Shown: positions 15,464 through 24,652 of the stretch, one piece after another
How positions within the stretch are numbered: position 1 is the first letter of the stretch
Layout of the letters: every line of letters begins with the position of its first letter
Source of the DNA: Caldifarciminota bacterium
Lineage (GTDB): Bacteria > Hydrothermota > Tepidihabitantia > Tepidihabitantales > CAIPLT01
DNA length: 37,643 bases
Assembly: GCA_903865935.1 (NCBI GenBank)
Contig: CAIPLT010000023.1
Span: 1 to 37,643 of the forward strand
Direction of reading: 5' to 3'
Translations under genes and position numbers: made by a program
Notes under the pieces: generated by a model
What the model saw: only the letters and a program-made list of their open reading frames with translations
Told to the model about the DNA's origin: nothing
Database searches by the model: none

Positions 15464-17410
15464 CTAAACAACTAATAATAATAATTCCAGAATAAAAAAT
15501 AGTATTGAAAGTGCTAAAACAAACCCGCTTATGTCAGTTGTTTTCCCCAAAGTATTGTTCATCACCTTGATATTTTTGCCTTTCAGCTCCTGCTCTCCGA
15601 TGCGGGTCAAGTCCCCCTCTTCGGCTAAAACATTAACTGAAAAAACTTCATTTCCGATCTGGTAAAATCCCGGCTGTTTGGTGTCAGAATATTTTACCAT
15701 GAGTTTTCCCTGTTCGGCGGACGGCGTCTGTAGGTCTTCGCCGCTCGGAGTTTTAATTTTAACGTATCCGGTCTCTGTAACCCTCGATGAAATTATATCA
15801 CCGACTTGAAAATCACTGGCAAGCATTGGAGTCGCCAAATAACTGAAAATACGGTGAAATAATGGTAAAAAAGTTGCCTTTAACATAAAATCAGTATTGT
15901 CGGCAGCAAATGAAGTTAATGCGATGATAAGATTTTTGTTTTGAGGTTCAATCAGAAATGGGTTGCCAGTTGAAAAATTGGCTAAGATTGTGGCGGCCGG
16001 CATATTATTTAATTCCCAATAAGAATAGAACTTGACCGGACTCAAATCAATCTCCTTAAAAATATCCATAACCGGGCTCGCCAGATTTACTTGACCAATC
16101 GTAATAAACCCGGGTGACTTTACTGACACCTCTATACCATCCAGAGAAAAATCAAGGTTTAGTACCTTAATCCACTGCGGTTCTTTCATCTCTTTATCAA
16201 CCGCGATAAACAAACCGCCGCCGTCTAATAAATAGAAACCTAACCGCTGCCAATCCGCATAATTCAGATTCGCTGAAGAGAATAAACCAATCGCTCTATA
16301 CCGTTTCAAATTCTCTTGGCGTAATGTATTTACCGGCGCGGTCGTTATATTAAAATTGCTGATTTTCAGCGCTTTCTCGATGTACTGAATATCCGATGGA
16401 ATCTCATACAAAAGCAGAATTGGTATCTGATCGGGTACGTTAATCGCAAAGTATCGATGGTTATCAAATGCTAAATCATCATTGGTAATACTCGCTTCTG
16501 CTCGATAAATACCCGGACCGCGGATTTCTGCATCTATTTGTACGGTCTTGGTTTCTTTTGGACCCAATGATACTTCGGTTTGTATATTTTGCATAACTGA
16601 TTCCCGCTCGGAAAATTTAATTGAGAACACAAGACTACGCGTGACCGATTTTGCCGAATAATTTTTGATGATTACTTTCGGTTTTGAAGGCAGAGCCTGC
16701 GTGGGAAAATTATTGCTGAGTGTAATTTGCTCGATGCCAACATTTTCTTCATTCTGCTGTCCGACATCAATTATTGTGACTGGTATATTATTTTTACCAA
16801 TATTTTTGCTTATCAGCGGTTCTGCTGCATGTTGCTGCAGGTCAGTAATAATATAGATTTCTTTAAGCGGCAGACTGGAATTAGCAAACAGTGCTTTAGC
16901 ATCCTCGAAAACCTGCGCTAAAGTATTACCGGAAAACGAGACCACAATCGTATCTGCTATTTTTCCTAAACCGAACAGGTCACTGGTTAAGCGCGTATTA
17001 TAATTATTTGATGGCGTCAGTATTGCTGCTTCCGAACCGCTTTTTAATTCGGTAATTAGGTTTTTGACATATAATTTAGCCTGACTAAAGTTATTCTGAT
17101 AACCCATACTGTAGGAATCATCTAATATAATTACGCGGCTCGCTTCCTGTTTTGTATAAATTATGCGTGCACCGCGAAGATAGGGACGCGCCAGAGTAAA
17201 AAACAGAAAAAATATGAAAAGCGTACGGAAAATCAGTAAAATAATTTCTTTTATTTGAAACCAGCTGAAAGTCTCCCGTTTGGTTGCAGTCAGGAAAAAC
17301 AGCGAAGAGTAATTGACCTTTTTTAATCGAATTCGCTGAAGCAGATGAATAATTAATGGTATTGACGCCAATGATAACAGAAAAAGAAAACTCGGCGCTA
17401 AAAATCCCAT
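15464..17410 (-). CDS. BatA-like membrane protein with von Willebrand factor A domain
   Basis: 648 aa. The N-terminal domain MGFLAPSFLFLLSLASIPLIIHLLQR is the classic BatA start, with two helices (about 7-24 and 55-75) and KVNYSSLFFL between. A VWA domain begins at VIILDDSYSMG; D97-x-S99-x-S101 is an intact MIDAS metal site. A long beta-rich extracytoplasmic part follows, and one last helix (GFVLALSILFFILELLLLVV) ends the protein. BatA proteins work with MoxR ATPases and DUF58 proteins in envelope stress or maturation of surface factors. It is the last gene of the PQQ-ileS operon, directly after DUF58, with an AAGGAT ribosome binding site. No BatB or BatC follows. Confidence 0.9.
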   Translation of the reverse strand: MGFLAPSFLFLLSLASIPLIIHLLQRIRLKKVNYSSLFFLTATKRETFSWFQIKEIILLIFRTLFIFFLFFTLARPYLRGARIIYTKQEASRVIILDDSYSMGYQNNFSQAKLYVKNLITELKSGSEAAILTPSNNYNTRLTSDLFGLGKIADTIVVSFSGNTLAQVFEDAKALFANSSLPLKEIYIITDLQQHAAEPLISKNIGKNNIPVTIIDVGQQNEENVGIEQITLSNNFPTQALPSKPKVIIKNYSAKSVTRSLVFSIKFSERESVMQNIQTEVSLGPKETKTVQIDAEIRGPGIYRAEASITNDDLAFDNHRYFAINVPDQIPILLLYEIPSDIQYIEKALKISNFNITTAPVNTLRQENLKRYRAIGLFSSANLNYADWQRLGFYLLDGGGLFIAVDKEMKEPQWIKVLNLDFSLDGIEVSVKSPGFITIGQVNLASPVMDIFKEIDLSPVKFYSYWELNNMPAATILANFSTGNPFLIEPQNKNLIIALTSFAADNTDFMLKATFLPLFHRIFSYLATPMLASDFQVGDIISSRVTETGYVKIKTPSGEDLQTPSAEQGKLMVKYSDTKQPGFYQIGNEVFSVNVLAEEGDLTRIGEQELKGKNIKVMNNTLGKTTDISGFVLALSILFFILELLLLVV

Positions 17411-17420
17411 TATTATATCC

Positions 17421-18314
17421 TTAACTCAAACGGCTCCGTTTTTCTAAATAATCAAAAAGCGCACGGTCTAATAGCATATCGGTCGTAATCTGATGGTAAT
17501 CGATTAAATGTTCCCGGCACCGTCGTTTAAAGTCAGCAAAAAATGTATTCACGGTTTTCTGATAATCCTTGCGTATTACCCGTGGGTCTAAAGTGATTTC
17601 TTTGTTTGTTTCCAAATCACGCATAATCATTGGCTGACCAAATGAAAAATCCAATTCATTCTTATCAAGAATATTAAATACCAGCACCTCATGTTTCTTG
17701 TGCCGGAAATGGCGCAGGGCGGATAATACTTTCTCCTTATCGTCGAAAAGGTCAGACAGAATTATCACCAGTCCGCGCCGTTTAATCTTTTCTGCTAATT
17801 GATGAAACGTGTAAGCCAGGTCTGTATCGCCGCCTGGTTTAATCTTATCAATCTTATTCAGTATTACCGGTAAATGCGCGGGCGAACTCCGGGGCGGCAC
17901 ATAATCGTCTAATTTTGAGGTAAAGGTTACAAGTCCCACGCTATCTCTCTGTTTGATTAAAAGATATGCAAGACTGGCAGCTAAATATGACGCATACTCT
18001 AATTTTGAAATCTTGCCCGAAGCATATTTCATCGAACCAGAAGCATCCAGTAAAATATATGCTTTGAGATTTGTTTCTTCCTCATATTCGCGGATAAAGT
18101 AACGGTCAGTCTTGGCATATACCTTCCAGTCGATCCGTTTCGGTTCATCACCCGGCATGTATACGCGATATTCGGCAAACTCCTGTGAAAAACCCTTATA
18201 CGGACTGCGGTGTAAACCGGAAAGAAATCCTTCGACCACCAATTTTGCCTTTAAATCAATCTGTTTCAGTTTTGCTAAAACTTCTGGTATCAGATATTTT
18301 TGATAAGATTCCAT
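17421..18314 (-). CDS. DUF58 domain protein (VWA-like MoxR partner)
   Basis: 297 aa, soluble. Residues 35-85 hold the DUF58 (PF01882) signature: GFSQEFAEYRVYMPGDEPKRIDWKVYAKTDRYFIREYEEE. After it comes a VWA-like fold with an intact metal site DASGSM (90-95). DUF58 proteins are adaptors acting with MoxR AAA+ ATPases. It starts two bases after the truA stop and is followed 10 bases later by the BatA-like gene. The usual MoxR neighbour is not upstream but heads the divergent operon from 24653. Confidence 0.93.
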   Translation of the reverse strand: MESYQKYLIPEVLAKLKQIDLKAKLVVEGFLSGLHRSPYKGFSQEFAEYRVYMPGDEPKRIDWKVYAKTDRYFIREYEEETNLKAYILLDASGSMKYASGKISKLEYASYLAASLAYLLIKQRDSVGLVTFTSKLDDYVPPRSSPAHLPVILNKIDKIKPGGDTDLAYTFHQLAEKIKRRGLVIILSDLFDDKEKVLSALRHFRHKKHEVLVFNILDKNELDFSFGQPMIMRDLETNKEITLDPRVIRKDYQKTVNTFFADFKRRCREHLIDYHQITTDMLLDRALFDYLEKRSRLS

Positions 18315-18316
18315 GA

Positions 18317-19039
18317 TTAATATTTAACTTTTACCAGCACAAGACCACTTGCCGGTGCGCATACTAGACTACGACTCTCACAACCAATCAAACTGTTCTT
18401 GATATCGTCTTCATTCCGATGGTCTCTCCCGACATCAATCAAAGCGCCAATAATGCGACGAACCATCTTATATAAGAACCGGTCTGCCTCAATACTGATA
18501 AACACCTCATCCCGGTTTTTCCTAATGTTGATTGATTTCATGATAATTTTTCCGTCTTTATCCTTGACTTTACAAAATGCGCTGTAATCTTTCTGTCTCA
18601 AAAACAATTTCGCTGCCTTCCGCATTCTTGATAGATTTAATTTATACCTTACCACCCAGGCAAATCTCTGTCGCAAAGGCGAGTGATGGCAAAGAATATG
18701 GTATTGATATGTTTTACCTTTAGCCGAATAGCGGGCTTGGAAATTATCATCTGTGACCAATGCCTGTTTGACACAAATATCATCCGGCAAAACAGCATTC
18801 AGACTCTTTACCAGACCCGTCAAATCTTTGAATCGAAGAGTCGGCACATGAAAATTAGCAATCTGCCCCTGTGCCGAAACACCGGCATCCGTGCGGGAAG
18901 CGCCGACTATTTTTATCCGCATTTGATAAAGCTGGCTTAATGCTTTCTCTATTTCACCTTGAATTGTTCTATGGCGTGGCTGAAATTGCCATCCCGCGTA
19001 ATTTGTTCCGTCATACTCAATTTCGATTACTAAATTCAT
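18317..19039 (-). CDS. truA: tRNA pseudouridine(38-40) synthase
   Basis: 240 aa from the ATG at 19039, where homologues begin (MNLVIEIEYDGTNYAGWQFQP). The longer open frame to 19123 overlaps the preceding gene and is not conserved. TruA converts uridines 38-40 in the tRNA anticodon stem to pseudouridine. Catalytic Asp51 sits in GASRTDAGVSAQGQ. FLYKMVRRIIGALIDVGR in the second half is the other family signature. It lies between the DksA-type gene and DUF58 in one operon. Confidence 0.95.
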   Translation of the reverse strand: MNLVIEIEYDGTNYAGWQFQPRHRTIQGEIEKALSQLYQMRIKIVGASRTDAGVSAQGQIANFHVPTLRFKDLTGLVKSLNAVLPDDICVKQALVTDDNFQARYSAKGKTYQYHILCHHSPLRQRFAWVVRYKLNLSRMRKAAKLFLRQKDYSAFCKVKDKDGKIIMKSINIRKNRDEVFISIEADRFLYKMVRRIIGALIDVGRDHRNEDDIKNSLIGCESRSLVCAPASGLVLVKVKY

Positions 19040-19082
19040 ATTGTAAAGGTCAATAAATAGATGATAGAAGAATAGCGGTCTT

Positions 19083-19463
19083 TTATGCTCTTGTCTGCGG
19101 TTTATCTTTTTGGCATTTAACACAATAGCGGGTATAGGGTAATGCCTTCAGCCGTGCTTTGGAAATCGCTTTTGTGCATATTTCACAGTCGCCATAGCGA
19201 TTTTTCCTGATTCTCGCTAATGCCTCGTCAATCTCCATCAGAATTTTAGACTCAAAGGTTGACATTTGTGAACTCATTTCCCGCTGGTAAGTGTCGGTTC
19301 CGATATCCGCTACATGAGTGCGATAAGCCGATGTTTCACTCGCGGATTCACCCTGCGGATTCAATAATATCCCATTCGTGAAATTGCGCTGTTTTAAAAT
19401 TCGCTGTTTAGCTTTGATTAATCTTTTTTCAAATTCGATCAGTTCTTTTCGGTTTTTTATCAT
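19083..19463 (-). CDS. DksA/TraR-type zinc finger protein
   Basis: 126 aa. A helical, charged N-terminal half precedes a C4 zinc finger, CEIC-x17-CVKC (C93, C96, C114, C117), the DksA/TraR layout. The middle reads THVADIGTDTYQREM, like the YteA/YocK subgroup, and lacks the DxxDxA tip that E. coli DksA uses inside RNA polymerase. A role at RNA polymerase or in stress response is inferred from family only. It sits between ileS (12 bases upstream) and truA (43 bases downstream). Confidence 0.88.
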   Translation of the reverse strand: MIKNRKELIEFEKRLIKAKQRILKQRNFTNGILLNPQGESASETSAYRTHVADIGTDTYQREMSSQMSTFESKILMEIDEALARIRKNRYGDCEICTKAISKARLKALPYTRYCVKCQKDKPQTRA

Positions 19464-19475
19464 TGCCTACATCCT

Positions 19476-22475
19476 CTATCCCTGATGTTTAATACGTTTC
19501 AAACTTATTGTAACCGGCTCACCATTGATTGTCATCGCTTTTTTAATATCAACTTCTTTTGCCGAAGACAACTTATCCATCTTTACTGCTAATACTTCCT
19601 GAGTAATATAGGTATTATAGCTATTTATCGCCTCGGATAATTTATCTGACGCTTCACAATAAAACTCAATCCGGTCAACTACATCAAATCCGGCAGTCTT
19701 TCTCAGATTCTGAATTTTATGGACTAATTCCCGAGCCAGTCCTTCGTTTTCCAGCTCTTTGGTTAAAGAAGTATCAATGAAAAATTGGTACTGGTCAGTG
19801 CCGGCCTCGTCTTTGCTCTTGACAAAATTATCTCCCAATACTTTGTTTTTTTCCGCAAAAGTGATGTTTCTGATATTGAGCTCTTCTGAGAAGATTGAAT
19901 TGTATTTTTCCACAATCTTTTGCTGTTCTTCGGACAATCCCAGCACTACGCTGTTTGCCAATGGCTGTCTGACTTTTATTTCCGCTGATTTGCGGGCAGC
20001 AAGCCCAAGCGAAATTAATTCACGGACTAATTCGGTTTCGGCTTCTAGGGTTTGATTTCGCAGATTTGCTTGTGCTTCAGGAAAACTGGTCAAATGGACA
20101 CTCTCTGCCGCATTCGGGTCAATTGCTACAACCAGATTTTGATATAACTCTTCGGCGAAAAATGGCATAATCGGAGCGATCAGTTTAGTTAAAGTTACTA
20201 AACACTCATACAAAGTCTGATATGCCGCAAGTTTATCTTCGTCTGCTCCGGGTTTCCAGAATCGCCGCCGGTTTCTTCGCACATACCAGCCCGATAAATC
20301 TTCGATAAAATCACTTATATGTTTAACAGTCGGTGCCGGGTCATAGGCATCCCATCGTTCACGGATTGATTGTGTCAGTTCCTGCAGCTTGGAAAGAATC
20401 CACGCATCAAGGCGGGTTAAAGCAAGTCCTTTGAGCGCATCAGGCGATGACGGCTTAATCTGGGGCAGGTCGATTTTAGCATAAGTTACAAAAAAGCTGT
20501 ATACATTCCATAAAGTCAACATCTTTCTTTTGGTTTCGTGACCCGCAGCATAACCGAAATTAAGGTTCTCCTGCGGGTTATGACTGGTAAATATCCATCG
20601 CATAATATCCGCACCCATCTTTTCCGCTGCTTCCTCAAACCAAATGACATTACCGCTCGACTTGTGCATATCTTCACCGTGCTCATCTTTCATCAAAGCG
20701 TATCCTAAAAGAGTTTTGAACGGGATGCGGTTTTCCAAGACCGTGCTCATCGTCAATATCGCATAGAACCAGTTGCGGAACTGACCCGGAAAACACTCGG
20801 TAATAAAGTCAGCCGGAAACCATTCTTCCCAGTATTTACGGTTGGAGATATAATTCATCGTTGAGTATGGCACAATACCTGCATCAAGCCAGGGATTACC
20901 GACATCTAAAATCCTTGATACTTCTTTGCCGCATGCTGAGCACTTAATCTTCACATCATCAATCCACGGACGGTGCGGCGTGTGTCCATCAAACTTATCC
21001 CAGCCTGAGGCAGCCCGTGATTTCAATTCTTCTTTACCGCCAATCACATCAAACTTGCCGCACGAACAATTATAGATTGGTAATGCCAAGCCCCAGTAAC
21101 GTTTTTTCGATATGCACCAGTCCTGCATATTTTCCAACCAGTCGAGTTCGCGCTGTAAACCGAATTCCGGAATCCAGTTGACCTGTTTCGCGACTTCCAT
21201 TATCTGAAAACGTAGTTCGTCCATCTTGATAAACCATTCATCAACCAATCGGAAAATAACTTCCGAATCACAACGCCAGCAGACTGGATAGCGGTGCGTG
21301 TAATTTTCAATCTTATAAACCATCCCTTTCTTGGTTAAATCTTCAAACACGGGTTTGGCACTGTCGTGGACATTAATCCCGGTTAGAAAACCAAACCCCT
21401 CGATGAAATTTCCGTCTTCGGTCAATGGTGCGATTGCCGGCAGATTAAACTCTTTGCCCAGCATAAAGTCTTCCTTACCACAGCCCGGTGCAATATGCAC
21501 AATACCCGTTCCGTCTGTACCGGTCACTTCTTCCCATGGTATAACTTTATGCACAACGCCTTTTTGTGCCGGCAGTTCGTCATACGGTCCTGAATATTCA
21601 ACTCCTAATAATTCCTTGCCTTCAAATTCACTCAGTATTTCGTATTTGCCATGTAAAATCTCTGTCCGCGATTTTATCAGGTAATAGATATCGCCGTTTG
21701 AACGCACTTTGTTATAGAATAATTCCGGATGCACGGCACAGGCAACATTGGACGAAAGAGTCCACGGTGTGGTTGTCCAGACCAATAGATATTCATGTTC
21801 GCGGTTCTTAATCGGGAACTTAAGATAGATTGCCGGGTGGGTCAACTCTTTATAACCTTCCGTAACAATCTCGTGTTCGGATAAAGCGGTGCCGCATCGC
21901 GGGCACCATGGCATTACATCGTGTCCTTTGTAAATCCAGTCATGTTCATAACATTTTTTCAGGAAATACCAGATTGTATAATTGTTTTCGTCCGACATTG
22001 TGTAATAGGAATTATCCCAATCCATCCACTGTCCGAGCCGGATTGACTGTTTGGTCTGAATCTGGGAATATTTATTTACCCGCTCTTTGCATTTCTCGAC
22101 AAATTTATCAATACCGTATTTTTCAATATCTTTTTTTGAGTTAAAGCCGAGTTCCTTTTCCACCTCGACCTCGACCCACAAACCCTGGCAGTCAAACCCG
22201 TTCTGATAACGCTGGTCATAACCGAGCATCGCTTTATATCGTTGGAATAAATCTTTATAAGTTCTGCCCCAGGCGTGATGCACGCCCATCGGGTTATTGG
22301 CGGTAATCGGACCATCTAAAAATGAAAACTTTTGATTCCCTTTATTCTTTGTCCTTAATTTATTAAACGAATCCTTTTCCACCCAGAACTCCAAAATCTT
22401 CCGCTCGATTGCCGGGAAATCCGGCATCGCAACTACCGGTTTTAAATTATTTAGGTTTAATTTACTTTCTTTCAT
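19476..22475 (-). CDS. ileS: Isoleucine-tRNA ligase with rearranged HIGH motif (IleRS)
   Basis: 999 aa class I synthetase that charges tRNA-Ile. The catalytic N-terminal block has PITANNPMGVHHAWGRTYKD (residues 57-75); the HIGH position reads G64-V65-H66-H67 instead of H-x-G-H. The editing domain follows (VWTTTPWTLSSN, residues 232-243), then zinc-binding Cys pairs (CPRC at 191; CSCG and CSAC later) and MHKSSGN (603-609) at the KMSKS position. The C-terminal half carries the anticodon-binding helices (YVRRNRRRFWKPG). Length and order fit a eukaryote-like IleRS2. No second ileS is in the window. It starts 8 bases after the PQQ-lipoprotein gene, so its expression depends on the upstream promoter at 24005. 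Confidence 0.95.
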   Translation of the reverse strand: MKESKLNLNNLKPVVAMPDFPAIERKILEFWVEKDSFNKLRTKNKGNQKFSFLDGPITANNPMGVHHAWGRTYKDLFQRYKAMLGYDQRYQNGFDCQGLWVEVEVEKELGFNSKKDIEKYGIDKFVEKCKERVNKYSQIQTKQSIRLGQWMDWDNSYYTMSDENNYTIWYFLKKCYEHDWIYKGHDVMPWCPRCGTALSEHEIVTEGYKELTHPAIYLKFPIKNREHEYLLVWTTTPWTLSSNVACAVHPELFYNKVRSNGDIYYLIKSRTEILHGKYEILSEFEGKELLGVEYSGPYDELPAQKGVVHKVIPWEEVTGTDGTGIVHIAPGCGKEDFMLGKEFNLPAIAPLTEDGNFIEGFGFLTGINVHDSAKPVFEDLTKKGMVYKIENYTHRYPVCWRCDSEVIFRLVDEWFIKMDELRFQIMEVAKQVNWIPEFGLQRELDWLENMQDWCISKKRYWGLALPIYNCSCGKFDVIGGKEELKSRAASGWDKFDGHTPHRPWIDDVKIKCSACGKEVSRILDVGNPWLDAGIVPYSTMNYISNRKYWEEWFPADFITECFPGQFRNWFYAILTMSTVLENRIPFKTLLGYALMKDEHGEDMHKSSGNVIWFEEAAEKMGADIMRWIFTSHNPQENLNFGYAAGHETKRKMLTLWNVYSFFVTYAKIDLPQIKPSSPDALKGLALTRLDAWILSKLQELTQSIRERWDAYDPAPTVKHISDFIEDLSGWYVRRNRRRFWKPGADEDKLAAYQTLYECLVTLTKLIAPIMPFFAEELYQNLVVAIDPNAAESVHLTSFPEAQANLRNQTLEAETELVRELISLGLAARKSAEIKVRQPLANSVVLGLSEEQQKIVEKYNSIFSEELNIRNITFAEKNKVLGDNFVKSKDEAGTDQYQFFIDTSLTKELENEGLARELVHKIQNLRKTAGFDVVDRIEFYCEASDKLSEAINSYNTYITQEVLAVKMDKLSSAKEVDIKKAMTINGEPVTISLKRIKHQG

Positions 22476-22483
22476 TTAGAATA

Positions 22484-23947
22484 TTATTGACTCCGTCCCG
22501 TGTTCTTTTGATTCTGCCTGAACAATGGCCAGCGGGAACCAGCAAGTGTTCCCCGACCGGCTAAAGCAAATAAACCACCTTCGTCCGTATCACCATCAAT
22601 ACCACCGCCGATGTAAATCGTGCCGTCCGAACCGACCATTGGTGACGAGGTGATTACATCCGGGCTGTTTTGTACGATTGCACCTGCGGCATATTCAATA
22701 CCGTCGGCTCTAATCATGTATAATGAATCTTCATCGGCCTGAAGCTTTTTCTTTCCCCATGATGCCTTGAAATATATTATATCTTCGGTCACATTTGTAT
22801 ATCGGCTTATTGCCGGGCTTGATAAAAATGCGCCGTCTGTATTAAAAGACCATAATTCAGCGCCACTGATGCTGAATTTTGTCAGCTGTCCGTCGTCGGT
22901 TGTAATATAAATCGTGCTGTCACTGCCGATAACTGGCGAAGCGGTAATTGAAGTGCCGATTTGTGTGTGTCGGAATAATGTACTGTCAGAATTCAGAATA
23001 TAAAAATAACCGTCATCTACGCCAAAACATACCTTACCATCTGATGTGATTGCCGGCGATGAGACTATTTCACTGCCAACAGTATAACGCCAGCGGGTGT
23101 TGCCGGCGGTATCTAATGAATAAAGATAACCGTCACTCGACCCGACATACAAATTGTTCGACGCATCAATTGCGACCGATGAAGCACCATCAATATCCGG
23201 TATATTCCACATAATTTGTCCGCTGTTGTTAATTGCATACAGACCGTCTGCGGTATTGATATAAATTTCGTCTTGTCGGCCAATTGCCGGGGTCGCGATT
23301 ATATCGGATGCGCCAGTGTTGACACTCCATATTTGAGTACCATTACTGGAATTTAGTGCATAGACATTACCATCACGGTCACAGGCATAAATTGTGCCAT
23401 CGGATGCGATTACGGGTGATGAAATGACTTCATACGATGCGGTAAAACGCCAGCGCTGCGAGCCATTGGCAGTATATGAATGAACGTGACCCTCAATACA
23501 ACCGACATAAATATTACCTTGGTCATCAATCGCTGGTGTGGAATTGCACTCGCAGTCAAAATCATCATCAACCGGCATTGTCCACATAACCATTCCCAAT
23601 CCGCAGATAACCTTATGAAATTCTGACCAGTCCGATGTTTTGCCGGTCTGGTCTTTTGCCTGAGCTTTAACATAATATTGTCCTCTATTAGTATAGGTAA
23701 AAGTCATCGTGTAAGCACTGCCGCTCGCCAAAGCGTCGCTCCAATCCGACATCGTACCATTTCCCCAGTCAAAACGATAACGTATATTGTCACCGTTCGG
23801 GTCAGTGGTTACAGTTGAGAATGCATCTGCTACATTCGGGATTGTTACCGATGGTCCGGTGACGGTTGGAGTTAACGGCTTTTGACCGCCGCAGCTGATA
23901 ATAAACAAAAATATTCCTGAAACAAATAAAAGGTTAATCCATTTCAT
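22484..23947 (-). CDS. PQQ-type beta-propeller lipoprotein with N-terminal PKD-like domain
   Basis: 487 aa from the ATG at 23947, behind AGGAGAGTG; a longer start at 24010 would lie in the promoter. A lipoprotein signal ends LFIISC-GG (Cys19). A PKD/fibronectin-like domain follows (DPNGDNIRYRFDWGNGTMSDWSD, residues about 50-115), then seven or so PQQ-like blades (IYVGCIEGHVHSYTANGSQRW, VYALNSSNGTQIWS, LYSLDTAGNTRWRY). Probably a lipid-anchored periplasmic or surface scaffold similar to BamB in fold; substrate unknown. It heads the operon that carries ileS, DksA-type, truA, DUF58 and BatA-like genes. Confidence 0.88.
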   Translation of the reverse strand: MKWINLLFVSGIFLFIISCGGQKPLTPTVTGPSVTIPNVADAFSTVTTDPNGDNIRYRFDWGNGTMSDWSDALASGSAYTMTFTYTNRGQYYVKAQAKDQTGKTSDWSEFHKVICGLGMVMWTMPVDDDFDCECNSTPAIDDQGNIYVGCIEGHVHSYTANGSQRWRFTASYEVISSPVIASDGTIYACDRDGNVYALNSSNGTQIWSVNTGASDIIATPAIGRQDEIYINTADGLYAINNSGQIMWNIPDIDGASSVAIDASNNLYVGSSDGYLYSLDTAGNTRWRYTVGSEIVSSPAITSDGKVCFGVDDGYFYILNSDSTLFRHTQIGTSITASPVIGSDSTIYITTDDGQLTKFSISGAELWSFNTDGAFLSSPAISRYTNVTEDIIYFKASWGKKKLQADEDSLYMIRADGIEYAAGAIVQNSPDVITSSPMVGSDGTIYIGGGIDGDTDEGGLFALAGRGTLAGSRWPLFRQNQKNTGRSQ

Positions 23948-23982
23948 AATTATCACTCTCCTGTTTAAAAATATTAATAAAT

Positions 23983-24010
23983 AGGATAACCAAAAAAATC
24001 GGGTTGTCAA
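23983..24010 (-). promoter_or_regulatory. Promoter of the PQQ-lipoprotein/ileS/BatA operon
   Basis: On the minus strand TTGACA (24005-24010), 16 bases, TATCCT (23983-23988). The -35 directly abuts the left copy of the 17-bp inverted repeat. The ribosome binding site and ATG at 23947 follow after about 35 bases. Confidence 0.55.
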
Positions 24011-24027
24011 GTCAACCCCGCACCTTT
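24011..24027 (-). repeat. Left copy of perfect 17-bp inverted repeat
   Basis: On the minus strand it reads AAAGGTGCGGGGTTGAC, identical to the right copy. It points toward the PQQ/ileS operon and touches that operon's -35 box. The G-rich block stands out against AT-rich surroundings. Activator or sigma-factor contact site is inferred. Confidence 0.7.
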
Positions 24028-24577
24028 TAGTGAATTTAACTATAGAGAACTCAGAGAAAAATCAATTTTAATTTTATCTCCTTAATCACCTTTTACACCC
24101 CTTACTAAATATCCTTTTCTATCTACCATTCAAGACCATAATAAATCTACCGCTGATATCCGTAATACATTTCGTTTTAACATTATGTTTTATCGTAGAA
24201 TTTTAAATCAGCATCGATGTCGAATTTTATCACTAATCATCAACCGTGTTAAATGTCGTATTTTAACTCATATTTACTCTTCTAATCTAAGTTCTTCTAT
24301 ATCTCAAACCCGATACCCCCCACTATACCCCTACCTTAACCGAAATTAGCAATAAATATTGTCAAAACAATAAGTTAGAGTAAATTTTCGCTTAAATAAA
24401 AGTTGACTTATAAATAGACTTTTATGTTACCCTTAAAGGTCGTCCCCTTAGACATATTATCATTAGTTTTCCTCAAAACATTGGCGAATATCGTGACATT
24501 TATATTTTTAGATACAACTTTTATCTTCGGGTAAAGGTCAACCTGCAATAAATTTTCACATCACATAATTAAACTCC
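24028..24577. other. 550-bp non-coding spacer between the two divergent promoters
   Basis: AT-rich with scattered stops in all frames and no plausible gene. I see two small hairpins, TATTGT-CAAA-ACAATA (24357-24372) and ATAAAAGT with ACTTTTAT (24396-24425), and no T-run. Unusually long for this compact genome. Confidence 0.6.
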
Positions 24578-24594
24578 AAAGGTGCGGGGTTGAC
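24578..24594 (+). repeat. Right copy of perfect 17-bp inverted repeat
   Basis: AAAGGTGCGGGGTTGAC, identical to the left copy in inverted orientation. Its last five bases form the first five of the moxR -35 box TTGACA (24590-24595). Confidence 0.7.
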
Positions 24595-24618
24595 ATCAAT
24601 CTTATCATCAAGTAAAAT
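24590..24618 (+). promoter_or_regulatory. Promoter of the moxR operon
   Basis: TTGACA (24590-24595), 17 bases, TAAAAT (24613-24618): 11 of 12 consensus positions. A leader of about 30 bases carries AGGAG before the ATG at 24653. The -35 lies inside the 17-bp repeat. Confidence 0.75.
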
Positions 24619-24652
24619 AAAAGTTAAATTAATTAGAACAGGAGATTTTATA

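Noticed and set aside
24011-24594. A MITE bounded by 17-bp terminal inverted repeats
   Set aside because: No target-site duplication is visible, and both repeats fall exactly on -35 boxes of the flanking operons. Regulation fits better, but the transposon idea is not excluded.
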